A stretch of DNA of 64,000 nt from Primula veris (taxonomy: Eukaryota; Streptophyta; Magnoliopsida; Ericales; Primulaceae). Shown one piece after another: positions 33,883 to 47,038 of this stretch (its first letter is position 1; every line of letters begins with the position of its first letter). Below the pieces are notes generated by a model. That model was not told where the DNA came from, made no database searches, and saw only the letters and a program-made list of their open reading frames with translations. Location: NCBI GenBank assembly GCA_963682055.1, contig OY821743.1:12164566-12228565 (forward strand). The letters run 5' to 3'. Position numbers and translations under genes: made by a program.

Positions 33883-35647
33883 TTCTGGGGGAAAAGTGCT
33901 GTCACAATTACCTTTTTTATCTTCAAAAGAACGGCTTGCTCCTGCAAAACCCCTGAACAATCCCCCTCTGGGCTCTGCTTGTGGAAAACCAATTATTTGA
34001 ATTGTAATTTAGTTAATTCGAGTTTAAGTTTTGCGATTCGGATGAAAATAGAACCACAAATTTGGGATCTTCCTGTGTACCGTCTCTCGTTATAATCAAG
34101 CATAACCAAAGTGCATAACCAATGACTGTTTTAACTTTTCCGGATTCTCTATTTGTGTAGCTATCCAATTTAAATTCTTGGATTCTATTTCTTTGCGTAG
34201 CTATCCGATTCTATTAATGGCAACCTTTACAGGTGTTTTTCCTTTCTCATGCTGCTAATAACTCGGACCGTGGGCTGTCACTTTGAAAGTGTTTGCCCTT
34301 TCCTTTTCTTTTGGTATATAGTCGCTCTCGCTCTCTAATTTGATATTAAATATTTCAACCCAATTACTTAAAATACGTTATAACTATAATGTTGGATGAA
34401 CCTGGATTTTGGACAGCTCCGAAAAGTTCACCTGTCTGATGAATCGTGTAAAGTACTTGAAACACTTGGCCGTGTGTTAGAAAAGAGGTCAAGTGGTGAA
34501 AATGTGGGTGGGGATGTCGAGTTGATGATAAAAGGCTTACTCGCTAGTGGTTGCGGATCCACCATGCTACACATTTTCCTGTGAAAAGAGCGTCAAAGAT
34601 TGAACTGTCAAACAAATTGAATATATTTAATTTTCCAGGTAACACATTCAATGATAAATTCCAACAATACATTTTTCATCACTGATAAATTCCAACAATA
34701 CATTTTTTATCAATGATAAATTCCAACAATACATTTTTCTCGTTCCCGTAAACTAAATAAATACAAACCTATATAAGTTACATATTTACCGTTTTCTCGT
34801 ATTAGTGGCGTGCTCTAAATTTGAAAATTGATCGCTTCGCTGTATTAGTGCTTCATATGTTTCTCCTTTTTTAACTATAGGTTGCGATGTTGCATGAAAT
34901 AGGAAACAAAAGGAGGAAATGAACGAAAAACCGAACATGTACAACGTGAAAAAAGTAAAAGAATCTAAACTCGGCACGTGAAATAATATGAAGTGGGAAA
35001 CGAGAAGCGGATATCGGTAAATAGGAAATAGGAAATGAAATTATTGAAATCAGAAACGAATTTACATAATTTACGGGTAGTAAAAAATCTGCTTTTATTT
35101 TCTCCACCACAATTCACACTACAATAAACCATAGTTGCCAACTTGGAAAACGGAAAACGTAGTCTAAAATTTTACCGAAAACGGGAACGCCGGTATAGTT
35201 AAAAATTTAAGATAAATATATGACATTTTAATTAAACTTATATGAATTTATGGATTCCATAATAAACATCTGAAAAAAAAAAAAAAAAACTAATTTCTTA
35301 TATATCATGAGATATAATAGTTAAAATTTAAGTAACTAAACAAATAATTTATTTATATATTATATATTCTTTGTTAGTAACTTGATTTTATAACGTTGTA
35401 ATGCATTTTTTTTCCCTATTTTATTAGAAAAAATGTATTGTAAAAGTTTCCTTAAAAGTTGTTAATAAAGTATAGTTTTCATATTATTATTAGAGTTATG
35501 AAAATGAGGTTTTATTTAAGATTTCAGGATATTTCATTTTAAGTTTGGGAAAAACGCGATTTGTAGGTAAGTTTGGCGATAAATAAAATATAATATAGAG
35601 AGTGAGTGAAGCACTAGATTTGAAGAGAGAAAAAGAAGAGAAGAGAG
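33883..35647. other. Intergenic region between thioredoxin and SET-domain genes
   Basis: It holds the thioredoxin 3' UTR, a three-copy short tandem repeat (34646-34740) and AT-rich sequence with an A run near 35280. The frame 34396-34584 (ending LMIKGLLASGCGS) has a protein-like composition but matches nothing I recognise and lacks its own ATG-led context. It may be a decayed exon. Confidence 0.55.
34646..34740. repeat. Three-copy tandem repeat, unit about 32 bp
   Basis: Three consecutive units contain GATAAATTCCAACAATACAT followed by TTTTT and a short A/T/C tail, with single-base differences. Confidence 0.9.
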
Positions 35648-38600
35648 ATGAAGAAGATGGTAGCAAGACAAGGTATAAAAAACCACCCATGTCACCCTTT
35701 AACACCACCACTTTCTCCCCTTTCATTCTCTCTCTACACCTCCTCTCTCCTCACACATTGTTCCGCATGCTTCTCTCCTCTCCCTCTCCCTCTCCAAAAC
35801 CCTCCCTCTCTTCTCCTCTATTGCTCCTCCCAATGCTCCTTCTCCGACTCACCTCTTCACCTCTCCTCTGCCGAGTACTACCTTCTTGCTGCCCGAGAAC
35901 AGGATGACACATCTGATTTACGTACTGCTCTTCGTCTGCTACGCTATTTTGAGATTAATTCTGTCGATGTTTCTTCTGGAAGGGGTGCCAAGAGGATTGG
36001 TGGGTTGTTGACTAATCGCCGTAAATTAATGTAAGCATCCGTTTATGTTTATGTTTTTTTTTTTTTTGTATCAAAACCGCTTTACTCACAAATTTGACTA
36101 TGTGAAAGGTTTTTCAATTTCGTCATTTTGAAATTTAGTCTAATTTTTTTTAAAAAAATAATGTATTCATATTCCCATTGTTACCGTCGGGATTTGATGT
36201 CTTAAAAATTATGCATCCTAAAATGCACGTATATACTCATTGTTGTAAAAGGCAAGCCTAGACGGAAATTAGGTGGAGTCTAGGCGGCCAGTAGATTAGA
36301 CACGGTTAGGCAGTGATTAGGCGGGATTAGGTGCTAGGCGAGCTATTTCCACCAAGTAGGAGTGTTGGATTAATTTGACCAGAAAATGTTTCAAAGCCTA
36401 AGTAGTAGTATCAAAACGATTTTTGAACAAATTTTATGCATTATCCTTTCAACTGACACCTAGGAGTGTTGGATGTGTGGAGTATGGTCTTGTAAGAAAG
36501 GGAAAAGTATCATTACTCCGATTTACTTTCCGTATATAAAATCTGCAGAGTAAATGATATTCATTACACTGATGGATTTGAGTAGCTTTGACATTCTGTA
36601 CTACTACTTGTGACAATGAGTGTAGGAAGGAGTGTAAATATTGTCTGCATATAAGTATGCATATTTGGTTGTGTTTGTTTTTTGTTTTGTCCCCGAACGG
36701 ACAAATTTTAGTTGTAATAATTGCTTAGAAGAACGAATAGTCACAAGAAATGGTAGTTGCATTAGTGACTACAGAATCTACGTCTTATTGTGGATAAGCG
36801 GGTGAGATTGGGCAGACATTTACTGCCACTATGTTTTAGGAGGAGGTTTTTCTTGTGCCATTTGTTAGCAAGATTTGAGCAACCTTGATAACTTGGTGTC
36901 TGGCGAGGTAATAAGTCAGCCAACTAGCGCTTGTTTTTTGGTCCCACTTTTTAACCTCAATTTACCTCCCTTACCATTTTGTGTGTATTTGGTTACGCAA
37001 CCTGGAAAATCTAGAAGCCAACAATACCGGAAACTAGGAGGAGACGATCTTTAGCTGTCTGAATCCAAAATATTTGCTTGAGAAAGGGAATATTCACAGA
37101 ATATGGTAGTTGTATTAGGCACTGCAAAATCTAAGTCGTTTATTGATAAGCGGGTGAGATGAGACTGTGGGGACATCATGTCCGATCTTATGTTTTGAAA
37201 TTTGTCATTTTATAAAAATTTGTTAGAAATAGATTTTTCTTGTACTATTTGTATCGTCAGCACTATCTGGTCTATGGAATGTACTAGTTTAACATTTACA
37301 TATCTCATAATTTACAGGAATTGCTTAATGCAGTCGTGACTGCAACACATCAGCTTTTCTTTTGTAGAAATTTAAGAATGGACAAGTATACTTTCATCAA
37401 GTCAAACATTGTACTTAAATTTTAGCCTTTTTGAAGGTGATCTTTGTTCAAAAAAATTTATCTGCCAACTTTTCTATATTATTTAACTTAGTATCTATAT
37501 AAATCAACGACAGCTTAATCTTTCAATTTGAATAATTTTTTTCTAAGATTAAATTTATATTTCTTAGGAACTTCTAGGTGTTTTCTCTTTTCCCAATTTC
37601 TAGTTTTTCTTCAGCAGCAAAAAAACTCCATGCTTTCTCTAAGCAGGCAAAGCTGATTTTTGTTGTTCTTGTTGTAAGAGTAGTGACAAACTAAAGAGCA
37701 TCTAACTTCTGTAACTACTTGCTAAATACCCTTTGAAAGAGTCATGTGATTGCTTATTGCTTAAGACATATCGTGTTTGTTTACTTCAGAGGCGAGGTCC
37801 TTCTTCTCCCTACTAAGAGTCAAATTAGTAAAATGTTTAGTTTAGAAGATTTTGTTTATAGTGACAGAGTCTATGATATTTTTTTATTTATCATCGGACT
37901 GTAGAGAACGTTTATTTCCTGAATTTGAATTTTAGATGATCTTTTTTGGATTCATTATTAGGATGCATAATGATTATTCTTGTATTTTGATCTATAGCCG
38001 GTGAGATTTGAAGTCAACTCTATTTTATAAGCTACCATAACATTGTATTTAGGAGGTCATTTCTTTCTCTTCAACAAGGTTTAGTGAACAAGGAGATGAC
38101 GATGAGGTTTTGGCGAGGATCAGAGATGGAGCAAGGGCAATGGCAAATGCGAGGAGAATGAGGGATGGTTTAGATCTAGATGTTGTGGGAGAGTGTGAAA
38201 TTGAGGAGACGGTATTGTGCATAGTGCTAACTAATGCCGTAGAGGTACAGGTGACCTTAGGGTCAGGGATTGGTATCGCAGTATATGATGTCGCATTCTC
38301 GTGGATCAATCATAGTTGCTCACCAAACGCTTGTTATCGATTGTCACTGCAGCAGAGTTCTTGTGAATCGCAAATGCTCATTGTCCCTGCTAGTCATGAC
38401 GAGGTTGAAACAACAAAAATCATTGACTTTAATGAATTCGGACCAAAGACTGGTGAGAATTATGGTCCAAAGATAGTAGTTCAATGTATCAAGGCAATTG
38501 ATAAGGGTGACGAGATCTTTATCACGTATACTGACTTGTTGCAGCCTAAGGTGATTTGGATTTTAATTGCTACTTAACAACCGAAATCAGTGTTTTAAAT

Positions 38601-41600
38601 AGCGTTATTGCTACCATAGCGTTTTTTCGAGAGAAACGCTAAAAGCGCAAATAGCGTTGCTACATAGCACTTTGCGGTGTACTTTTTTTTGTGTCTAAAT
38701 ATATAACAATATAACATTAGATAGTAATACAATTTATACTAATTATGTTAACAAACTTAAAAAGTGAAAAACAACACGATGTATAGACCGTTTAATGAAA
38801 CAAATACATAATGAGTCGAGACATATAAGTGCATAATAATATCCTAATTATAGAAATGTTTAGTGACAAAATGTTAATACAAATTAAACAGTTGTTACTT
38901 GTCAAATGAATACTTCTTTTTGATGAGGTATTACTATGTCATATACTGATCACTGGTGTATGTAGCAGAATCTCTATTCTTTTCTTGAGGGATTGTTCAA
39001 GCTTTGCCTTTTTGCTACTTTGCTTAAAAAAAGATTACAAGCTATACAACATTCGGATATATGGTTTAAAAGCTAGTATTTCTTGGTCTTATGAGACTTG
39101 TTTGGTTACATTCCTTAAGCTCATCTTTTTTTCTTTTATAATTATAAGCTGCACCTCATTTGGATGACCAGCTTGAAAAGTGAGTTTTTCACAACTTGAG
39201 GATGCTACAAGGATACAGTAGCTGAACCTAGCTTCTTCCACTCGTTTAATAAGCTAGTTTGGTCTCTTAAAATCCAGAACCAAACAACCCTTGGCTTGAA
39301 AAAAGCAATTCTTGTTTGCCAAAAGCCCAAAACTTAGCAGTTACAAACTTTATTCTTCTATTCAAACATGTAAATAACTCTTCAAATTAGACGGGAATCG
39401 ACAGATTTTCCCCTTTAAATTTTTTGCAGGTTTTACTTACTACTTTGTACACTAAATACGCCAACTTTGACAAAATATATCAACTTCAGTATTTCTGAAT
39501 ATTTTGTAAACTCCAGAAAACACCCGTATTACTGTTCTATCCACTGTCCTAGGCAAAAACATTCATATATTTACAACCAAATCCCCAAATTTCCCAATTA
39601 CAGGATTGTTTGGTTGCAGATTATAGAAAAAAGGATGGATTTTTCAAGTTAAGAGGACAAAAACGGCTTTAACCATACCTAATATTTGTGGAATAAAATT
39701 AAAAGATAGGAGATTACAATATTCAGATAAATTGTGACTGATAAATGATAAATATTGGGATTTTATTCAAATTTGTGTAAAATAAATAGCTAATAAAAAA
39801 AGTGGGTAAATACCTCAAAAACCCATTACAATATATTTATATTATATATATATATATAGAAGGAAAAAAGAGTGACCTGCAGAGGATGACTCCTCCATGG
39901 TCGGAGAGATGAAGAGAGGTGAGAGCGATGATTGTTTGGAATTGGGTGTACTGTAGTTTAGAACTTTAGAGAGAGGGTGAGTTTACTTTAGTTTCTTAAG
40001 TTTCTGTTAAACGATGTAGTTTAACAGTTGCTGTTTTTTTAAAAAAAAAAAACTTGCTATTTACGCTATTAGCCCAATATTTCGCGATTTTTGCGCTTTT
40101 GGTCCCTATAGCGCGATTTTAGCGCAATACCACCCAAAATCGTGATTTTTCGTTGCGTTTTTTACCAATAAAACGCTATTTCGCGGTACGTAGTGCGAAT
40201 TTTAAAACAGAGGCATAGAGTACTATTTATTTTTACATTGTACTCCTGCTATATATCAGTGTTTTAAATAGCGTTATCGCTATCGTAGCGTTTTTTCGAG
40301 AGAAACGCTAAAAGCGCTAATAGCGTTGCTATATAGCGCTTTGCGGTGTATTTTTTTTTGCCTAAATATGCACTAAGCTTTAGAATATATAACAAAAAAA
40401 ATAAAAAATGTATAGTTATATTAGAAAGTAATAAAAAAAAAATTATTGTTGGTGAGTTTCGAACTTGGATCTGCTGGAAATTACAGCACTGTCTCAACCA
40501 TCTGGACTGCAGACAGTTTTATGAAAATTACACAATATATATTAATTATTTAGATCCGCCGTTTTTTTTTAACTCACTATTTACGCTTTTGGTCCAGAAT
40601 TTCGCGCTTTTTGCGCTTTTGGTCCCCTATAGCGCGATTTTAGCGCAATTCCACCCAAAATCGTGATTTTTCGTTGCGTTTTTTACCAAAAAAACGCTAT
40701 TTCGCGCTACGTAGCGCTATGTAGCGCGAATTTTAAAACAGAGACCGAAATACATTTACCCAATTTCTTTGGTTCTTAAGGAGTTATCTGTATGTATGGT
40801 TAACTATGGCTGTTTATATTGGTTTGGCAATTGTAGGTAGCTTTTTATGGTCTTATGGCAGTAGCCTATATTTTAATTTCTACGCTAAAAAAAGACAATG
40901 ACTTGTAACTTGTTTACGGACCTGGCATAATACCCTTGCTGACAGACCTTTTGCTAATTTTATTTGATTTCAAAAATGCTTTTGCAAAAGTCAAGTTCCC
41001 CTGAACCTACCCTTTAAACCTCTGTGAATGTGTATTTTATTCTTCTTGCCTTTTAGCAGTAGCGAATGCCTTTTCTTCAATTTCCCCCCTAATTTCAAGG
41101 TTTCATTAAGAACCCATCTTTCCCTTTATTATTTGTGCTGGTTTTGCATTTCTCTTTCACCTTCACATCGTAATGGCATGATCGTGAATGCAACTTCGTA
41201 CATGTCTTTTTACAGGCAATGAGACAATCAGAGCTATGGTCAAAGTATCGCTTTATTTGTTATTGTCGACGATGTTTTGTGTGCCCACCATCTTATGTGG
41301 ATCGCAGATTGCAGGTAGGGAATTCTTGAAAAATGTTTCGTCCATCTTATCTTCGTTGTTACCTGTCCATTATACGAGTCTTTCACTAGTAGGTGTCCTA
41401 ATCTATGTATGTAGCATGTAGGTAATCTTCTTGAAAATGCCTCATTTCACACTCTCCGACGACCTCGACATCTAAACCATCCCTCATTCAATAGTTGTGT
41501 TTCACCAGATTTTTTAGTTTCCTTTTTGTTCATAATGTTATGTTATGTTACGAACTGGAACTGGAATTATTAAGAAATTTGCAAACACCATTGCTTTGCC

Positions 41601-42674
41601 TTGACCTTCAAGATTATTAAGAACCTATTACTCGTTCTAAAATGGAGTCGTATTAATCGAATGTGTATTGAAAAAACAAACAGACCTTACAACTTAATTT
41701 TGACATTTGATTTTCATCTTATCTAGGAAATATTTACGGTTAATTGTGAAAGTGGCCTGTTAAGTTCTGATTATGAAGACGAGGCAAGTGAGAGGTTTAC
41801 TGTACACGTAGACGATGCCATAGACGAATATCTAATGTATAATAATCCAAAATCTTGTTGTAAGAAGCTTGAGAAGCTGTTGATTAACGGAATCTTAGAT
41901 GAGCATTTGGAATCAAACGGAGCAAAATCAGAGCATCATTTTTTTCTCCATCCACTCCACCATCTCTCTTTGAATGCCTATACGACACTATCTTCGGCCT
42001 ATAAAACCCAAGCCAATGATTTACTGAATTCGCATCCTAATGCTCAAAATGAAGCCTTTAATATGTATAGAATAAGTGCTGCATACACCTTGTTGCTGAC
42101 GTGCGCAATCCACTATCTATTTCTTTACGAGTCTTCTATAATTATGTCAGTTGCCAATTTCTGGACAGAAGCCGGGAAGTCCTTGCTTAATCTCTCTGGA
42201 AAAACGATGTGTAATTCCTCTCAAAATTTAGGTCCAACTACGGAAATGCTTAAATTTCTTCATCAATTCAGTAACTATACACCTGGCTCAAGGGCAGCTT
42301 CAAAGGAAGTGTTTGACAAATTATCTAGAGAGTTTCTCGAAATCGTCACCGATACTCTGCCCAAGGTATGGCCTTTTCTGGTTCATAAAGGTTGTTACTT
42401 GAATATGATTAAGGACCCCCTTGATTTCACTTGGATTGGGAATATTGATTCAAAAACATTATTAGGAAATAAAGACAATTTAAATGTAGCAGTCATAGAT
42501 AGCTGTGATTCGAGATTTGGAGCATTGGTATGTTCAGAACAAGAGAAATTAAGTTTCTTCCAGCTTGGTATTTGTTGCCTGGTGTATGGAGATTATTTGT
42601 TGAGTACTTTCTGTGGGGAATCATCTTATTTCGAATCTATACATAATATTTCGCCTGTAAACCCTAGCCACTGA
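35648..42674 (+). CDS. SDG41: SET-domain protein, SDG41 type (four exons)
   Basis: Exons 35648-36030, 38079-38550, 41216-41314 and 41727-42674 join in phase to 633 aa. Exon 1 has the TPPLSPLSFSLY start and a Ser/Cys-rich segment (SSAEYYLLAAR) and ends LLTNRR. Exon 2 has an Arg/Ala-rich helix (ARIRDGARAMANARR) and the SET core FSWINHSCSPNACYRL around residue 200, then GDEIFITYTDLL. Exon 3 gives a post-SET-like cysteine cluster (ICYCRRC, VCPP). The long last exon is helical and lacks a known catalytic motif. SET proteins of this plant subgroup are predicted lysine methyltransferases, but I know of no firm substrate. The exon 2 acceptor at 38077-38078 (CAACAAG/G) was chosen because it alone keeps phase with exon 1; the TTTAG at 38048-38052 does not. 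The first methionine is the least certain part. Intron 2 holds a composite hAT insertion. Confidence 0.82.
36243..36350. repeat. Fragment of a dispersed repeat with AGGCGG motifs
   Basis: A short stretch in SDG41 intron 1 reads TTGTAAAAGGCAAGCCTAG and then carries several CTAGGCGG, GGTTAGGCAGTGATTAGGCG and TGCTAGGCGAG variants. I have seen this vocabulary at the ends of plant DNA transposons. No matching right end or target duplication is visible. Confidence 0.3.
38588..40743. mobile_element. Composite hAT-like insertion (two head-to-tail units) in SDG41 intron 2
   Basis: The outer borders are flanked by an exact 8-bp duplication, ACCGAAAT (38580-38587 and 40744-40751). Inside are two units, 38588-40212 and 40257-40743, each starting CAGTGTTTTAAATAGCGTTAT and each ending with the near-complement (GCGAATTTTAAAACAGAG). 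A 44-bp spacer (40213-40256) separates them. Subterminal GCG-rich blocks (AAACGCTAAAAGCGC; CGTTGCGTTTTTTACC) are shared. Unit 2 is 487 bp and looks like a deletion derivative of unit 1. Neither encodes a transposase that I can see. Because the target duplication flanks the pair rather than each unit, the pair may have inserted as one or arisen by recombination after insertion. Confidence 0.75.
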
Positions 42675-45423
42675 AGTATTGGGTTATTGGGTTTGCATTC
42701 GAGTCTCTACTCTATGTTCAACTTCAGGGTTAGAAGGGAAATGCATTCGCTGTCTCATATTTATTGGAATTCTGCATCTGGTTCTAGGCCAGCTAACATG
42801 TGTTTTCAGAAAATTTTGAGTGTTTTTCGATTGCCTCACCGATATAGAGTAAAGATATTTTGTCTTCTCCTAAACATCCTTCTACACTCCCTGTAAGAGG
42901 AAACGGGACAAAATTGCAATTTTGTTATCTTGTGTTTATGTCCTCACTCCCCATGAGGAGTCATTGCGCTACGGGTATATCATACTTAAGATTAGGCTAT
43001 TTATGTTTAAAAGTGCTGATTAAAGATTATTAATACTCTAATTGGTTTCGGCTGGGTTGAAAATGTAGATTCCACAATGTTTGACAATGATATGGGCAGC
43101 TACATGAAACATTTGTTCAACCAGGGAATTTAAAATCTTTTGGCTAATTAGGACCTGAAAAATTAGCATGTTACTATAACCGGTAGAACAACTCCGGTAA
43201 TATTTGTCTTGGTTTATGAGTTTTTCCAACCAAGTAAATATTGGATTATATTTGCGGAAAAAGGTTGTTTCTATATCAATGTCTTACACGTAATACTTTT
43301 ATATAGTTACTGATAGGAATCAAGTATGCTCTGTCGATTGCGTGTTTGAACTTTGAATTAACTGTATGGCAATGAGTAACATTCGTTTGTAATCTATGTT
43401 TGAGCTCTATTTCCTGCTAATTTCCTTATCATGGGAAGATTTTACTTTTGGAATGATAATTGAAATGAATTTATTTCTATGTACTGCATGATTCTGCTGC
43501 ATTAGAAAACTAAGACCTAATCATGTCCTATTTATAAGGTTGCGGAAAGTGTTTCTCTAAACGATAATAACTGCTTTATGTATATATTTTTTGGCAGTCA
43601 ATAACCCTCACCAAACAAGGTCTCAGAGACTTGTGTTTTGTGGTGTTTTTATTTAATGCATGTACCACGAAATTTGATATATCCGACAAATTTCAGACTA
43701 ATCAAAGCTTGAAAATGGATATCTTAACCCATCTTAATGAATTTGTTGTATCATCGCCTCTATAGTTGGAGAGACACAGTGAGCAGGGATGGCGACTGCT
43801 AGTCAGGCAAATCTTCTTTTACTTGAAACTTGGGTAATTTCACATTATTCAACTTGTAAGTTTATAATTTAATTATATCTAAAAGGTACATAATCTCTGA
43901 ATAGGTATATTAAATTCTAAATGAGGTATTTTGTATTGTGTTGTATCGATTTTAAATTATCATGTCCAAATAAATTTGAAATTATGAATGGTAGGTTTGA
44001 GGAATTATCATAAGAATGGTAGACCGTAGATTTCAACTAACGAAATTAATTGGTGTGAATTGTTCAATTGTCAAAAGTGGTATTAATTTCGAATTAAATT
44101 CTATAGATACTGTCCATACACGTTTCATCTTATGTACCAAAAATTGACGCTCTCTTTATTGAAAAGATACAGTTAAATTACCAATAACACTTCAAATCAT
44201 CCAACATTATTGCATCCCAAATGCCATATTTTAAGAATGGTCTTTTATTTATTTATTATTATTATTATAGGAATAAGACTACAAGACTTCGAGTACATTT
44301 GAAGAGTTTTAATGAAATCCACAGCGCTTTCCAGTTTTTCTAGTGACAGGAATTTATATCGACAATGACACAAATCTTTTACTTTTTAATAATTTTCTAT
44401 CTTTCTGACCTTTGATCGACAAACTTCAGCATCAGAAGCGTCCTTTGCCTAATTATCACATGGTTAGTTTAGGGAACTTAATAAATCCCAACTGTAGAAT
44501 CATAAGTTGAGAATTTTACAAATTCTGAACAAGCTAACACGTAAGTGAAGTAGTGTTGCATGTTTCAGTGAAATATTTCATTTCTTTTTACTAATTTGAA
44601 GTTTTGAATAGCCAAAATAGTACATCGATCTGAGTGTATAAAGTCTATAATCAGAAAACAGGTTAGCAGTTCCACCTTTCCACTTTGTATCGAAGAATAC
44701 TTTGGGCTTTTCTTAAAAGTTCTCTGGATCAAAGTGATAGCTTTGCATTTTTTAAAAACAAAACTAATCATTTAAAGTAAAGATCAACTCGTAATTATCT
44801 GAAGGGGAAAGCTCTTGATCGTTAGGATTTGTGACTTAGGTGGAAATCTCGACACGGTTCATACATTATGCCCTTGCCTACAGTTTACGGTAGTCACCAG
44901 AAGAAAATGTCATGCTATCAACATACACATTCTTGATTTTCGTTGATAAGTGGATGTCGCAAAATATTAGCTTCAGAACAGCAACTAACTATGTTGCTAA
45001 TTGTTGCTAAAATTTAGCAGGAATAAAAGATCTATGTTATAATTTAGCTACATCACCTTACAATCAGACACAAAAAAGATCTGTTAATATCTTGACATTT
45101 TCTTAAGTGAGTATAGAAACACGAATACCCTCCTGGTATGCAAGTTTTATACAAAAAATTCTAGAATGCCTCTCTAAAAAAAATCATCCAAGTTGTCCAT
45201 CTACGTACACAAATTTTGAAATACTTTTATTATTCTGACCGAATTATTCAAAAATCTCAACACAGGTTCTCAAATTATATTATAAGAAAATGTTACGATA
45301 TCAACATATTAATTTTATATTTGTTGATAAGTGAGCTTCACTATATTTTAGTAACAACTTACCAATTAGTTGATAGTTATATTGTTTCAATTTTCACGAT
45401 ACTCATTTTACAGACATATATCA
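42675..45423. other. Intergenic region between SDG41 and the Ty3 element
   Basis: It starts with the SDG41 3' UTR. The rest is AT-rich without recognisable genes or repeats. A mini-frame at 43790 starts with a good-looking ATG (MATASQ) followed shortly by a GTAATT donor-like site, but I find no continuing exon. Confidence 0.5.
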
Positions 45424-45871
45424 TGTATTGGTTTAGAGAGTTAATAGGAATGTTACAGAAATTAGGAAGTTTTTATTATTCACATGTCCTCAAACTGTTA
45501 CAAACTAAACAATTTATACTACATAACAAATATTTGAAATTTAGGGCAGTTATTAGCAGTTATTTAACTGCTATAATCTCAGCCGTTGATGCAGTGACAC
45601 GTGTCACCATCTAAAGAGAGCACATCCTAAAAACCCTAATTGATCCTACGCTCCAGATTAGAGCATAACAAACTAATCCTACGGTCACCAATAATCCATC
45701 AATTAATACATATTACATAATAATAATAATAATAAAAGAAAATAGAAAACATAACAGCCACCGTCTCTCTCTCTTCTCTCTCTCTTCTATGGCGAATTAG
45801 GGCTTCGCCTGTCCTCGCCTATTACTCATCGTCGCACCACCATGGAGAGCCTCATAAACAGTATCATCACA
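45424..45871 (-). repeat. 3' LTR of the Ty3 element
   Basis: 448 bp with TG/CA ends, about 98 percent identical to the LTR at 50231-50678. It contains the 14-bp palindrome GTGACACGTGTCAC at 45594-45607 and an (AAT)n-like run near 45718. Confidence 0.96.
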
Positions 45872-47038
45872 AATTCCTCCCCCTTTAGAATTGATCTTGC
45901 CCTCAAGATCTCTATATTGGTTCAACAACCTCTTTAAATTTTCCCAAGTAGCTTCCTCAGCCAATTGACCACTCCACTGAACCAGCACCTCCTCCCACAC
46001 TCTATTCCGTCTTGTTTTCGTTCTTACAGCTAAGAGTTTCATAGGGATAGGTCTAATTCGTCCCTTCAGATCCGAAACTGGTAAGTCTGGTAGAAGTTTG
46101 TCTTTGTCTTTAATTTGTAATTTTAATTGGGAAATATGGAAAACTGGATGTATTGAACTTGTTGATGGTAGATCCAAACGATAAGCTACTGACCCAATTT
46201 TTTCTATGATTTTATAAGGCCCAAAGAATCTTGGTGATAGCTTTTGGTTCCTCCTCCGTACCACACTCTGTTGACGATAAGGTTGCAATTTCAGGTACAC
46301 AAAATCCCCCAATTTATAACTTTTATCCACCCTTTTAAGATCTGCGTTTTGTTTCATCCTATTTTGTGCTTGTAAATAATTCTTTTTTAAACTGGTAAGA
46401 ACCTCATCTTTCTCCACCAATAACTCATGTAAATCAGGCTTAGTTTCTTTTGAAATTAGGTAGTGACACAGTTTAGGTGCTTCGTATCCATAAATGGCTT
46501 TGAAAGGACTTATCTTAGTTGTTGCATGTAGTGTAGAATTGTACCAATACTCAGCCAAGTAAATCCATTGTGACCATTTCTTTGGGTAATCACCTGTGTA
46601 ACACCTCAGATATGTTTCCAAAGCCTTGTTAACAATCTCTGTTTGTCCATCAGTTTGTGGGTGAAAAGCTGTACTGTAAAGTAATTTTGTTTCCAAAAGT
46701 TTAAACAATTCCTTCCAAAAATCACTGGTAAATAAAGCATCCCTATCTGATACAATCTTCTTAGGTAACCCATGTAATCGAAAAATTTCCTTTAGGAAGA
46801 TATTTGCTAACTCAGAAGCTGTGAAAGGGTGTTAAGAATTAGTCTTTCCATACTTCCATCTTTGACAGATATCACAAGAATCCACAAACTTTTTAAAATC
46901 ATTTTTCATACCAGGCCAAAAAATCTCTTTATAAGCATGTGAAATTGTTTTTTGTACTCCAATATGATCAGATATGGGATCAGAATGTAAAATATTCATT
47001 AATTTTAGTTTCAAACTATGGTCATTAGGAATGTACAT
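45797..47038 (-). pseudogene. Integrase and chromodomain portion of Ty3 pol, with stop and deletion
   Basis: The zinc-binding H2C2 segment (47038 downward) ends in DICQRWKYG and then hits an in-frame TAA at about 46832. Right after the stop the frame resumes at HPFTASELA, SDRDALF and HPQTDGQTE. The stretch of about 50 residues that normally lies between these points, carrying the first Asp of the D-D-E triad, is absent, so a deletion of roughly 150 bp is inferred. The C-terminal end has a chromodomain-like segment (VLVQWSGQLAEEATWE) and a KGGGI tail typical of Reina-like chromoviruses, and runs into the 3' LTR. Not functional as it stands. Confidence 0.85.
45872..45886 (-). other. Polypurine tract of the Ty3 element
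   Basis: On the minus strand it reads AAAGGGGGAGGAATT and abuts the TGTGATG start of the 3' LTR, the normal site for plus-strand priming. Confidence 0.9.

Noticed and set aside
34396..34584. Short frame with protein-like composition between thioredoxin and SDG41
   Set aside because: No ATG-led start in good context, no domain recognised, and no neighbouring exon can be joined to it. It may be a decayed exon but cannot be supported as a gene.
38985..39167. Frame inside SDG41 intron 2 as a possible hAT transposase remnant
   Set aside because: The translation shows no hAT dimerisation or catalytic motif. The element appears non-coding.
43790..43834. Possible first exon (MATASQANLLLLETW then a GTAATT donor-like site)
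   Set aside because: Only 15 codons, and no downstream exon in a compatible phase is recognisable before the Ty3 element.
45216..45614. 132-codon plus-strand frame overlapping the left LTR
   Set aside because: It crosses the LTR boundary and its last part is repeated from the other LTR at 50231. It is an accidental open stretch in AT-rich DNA.
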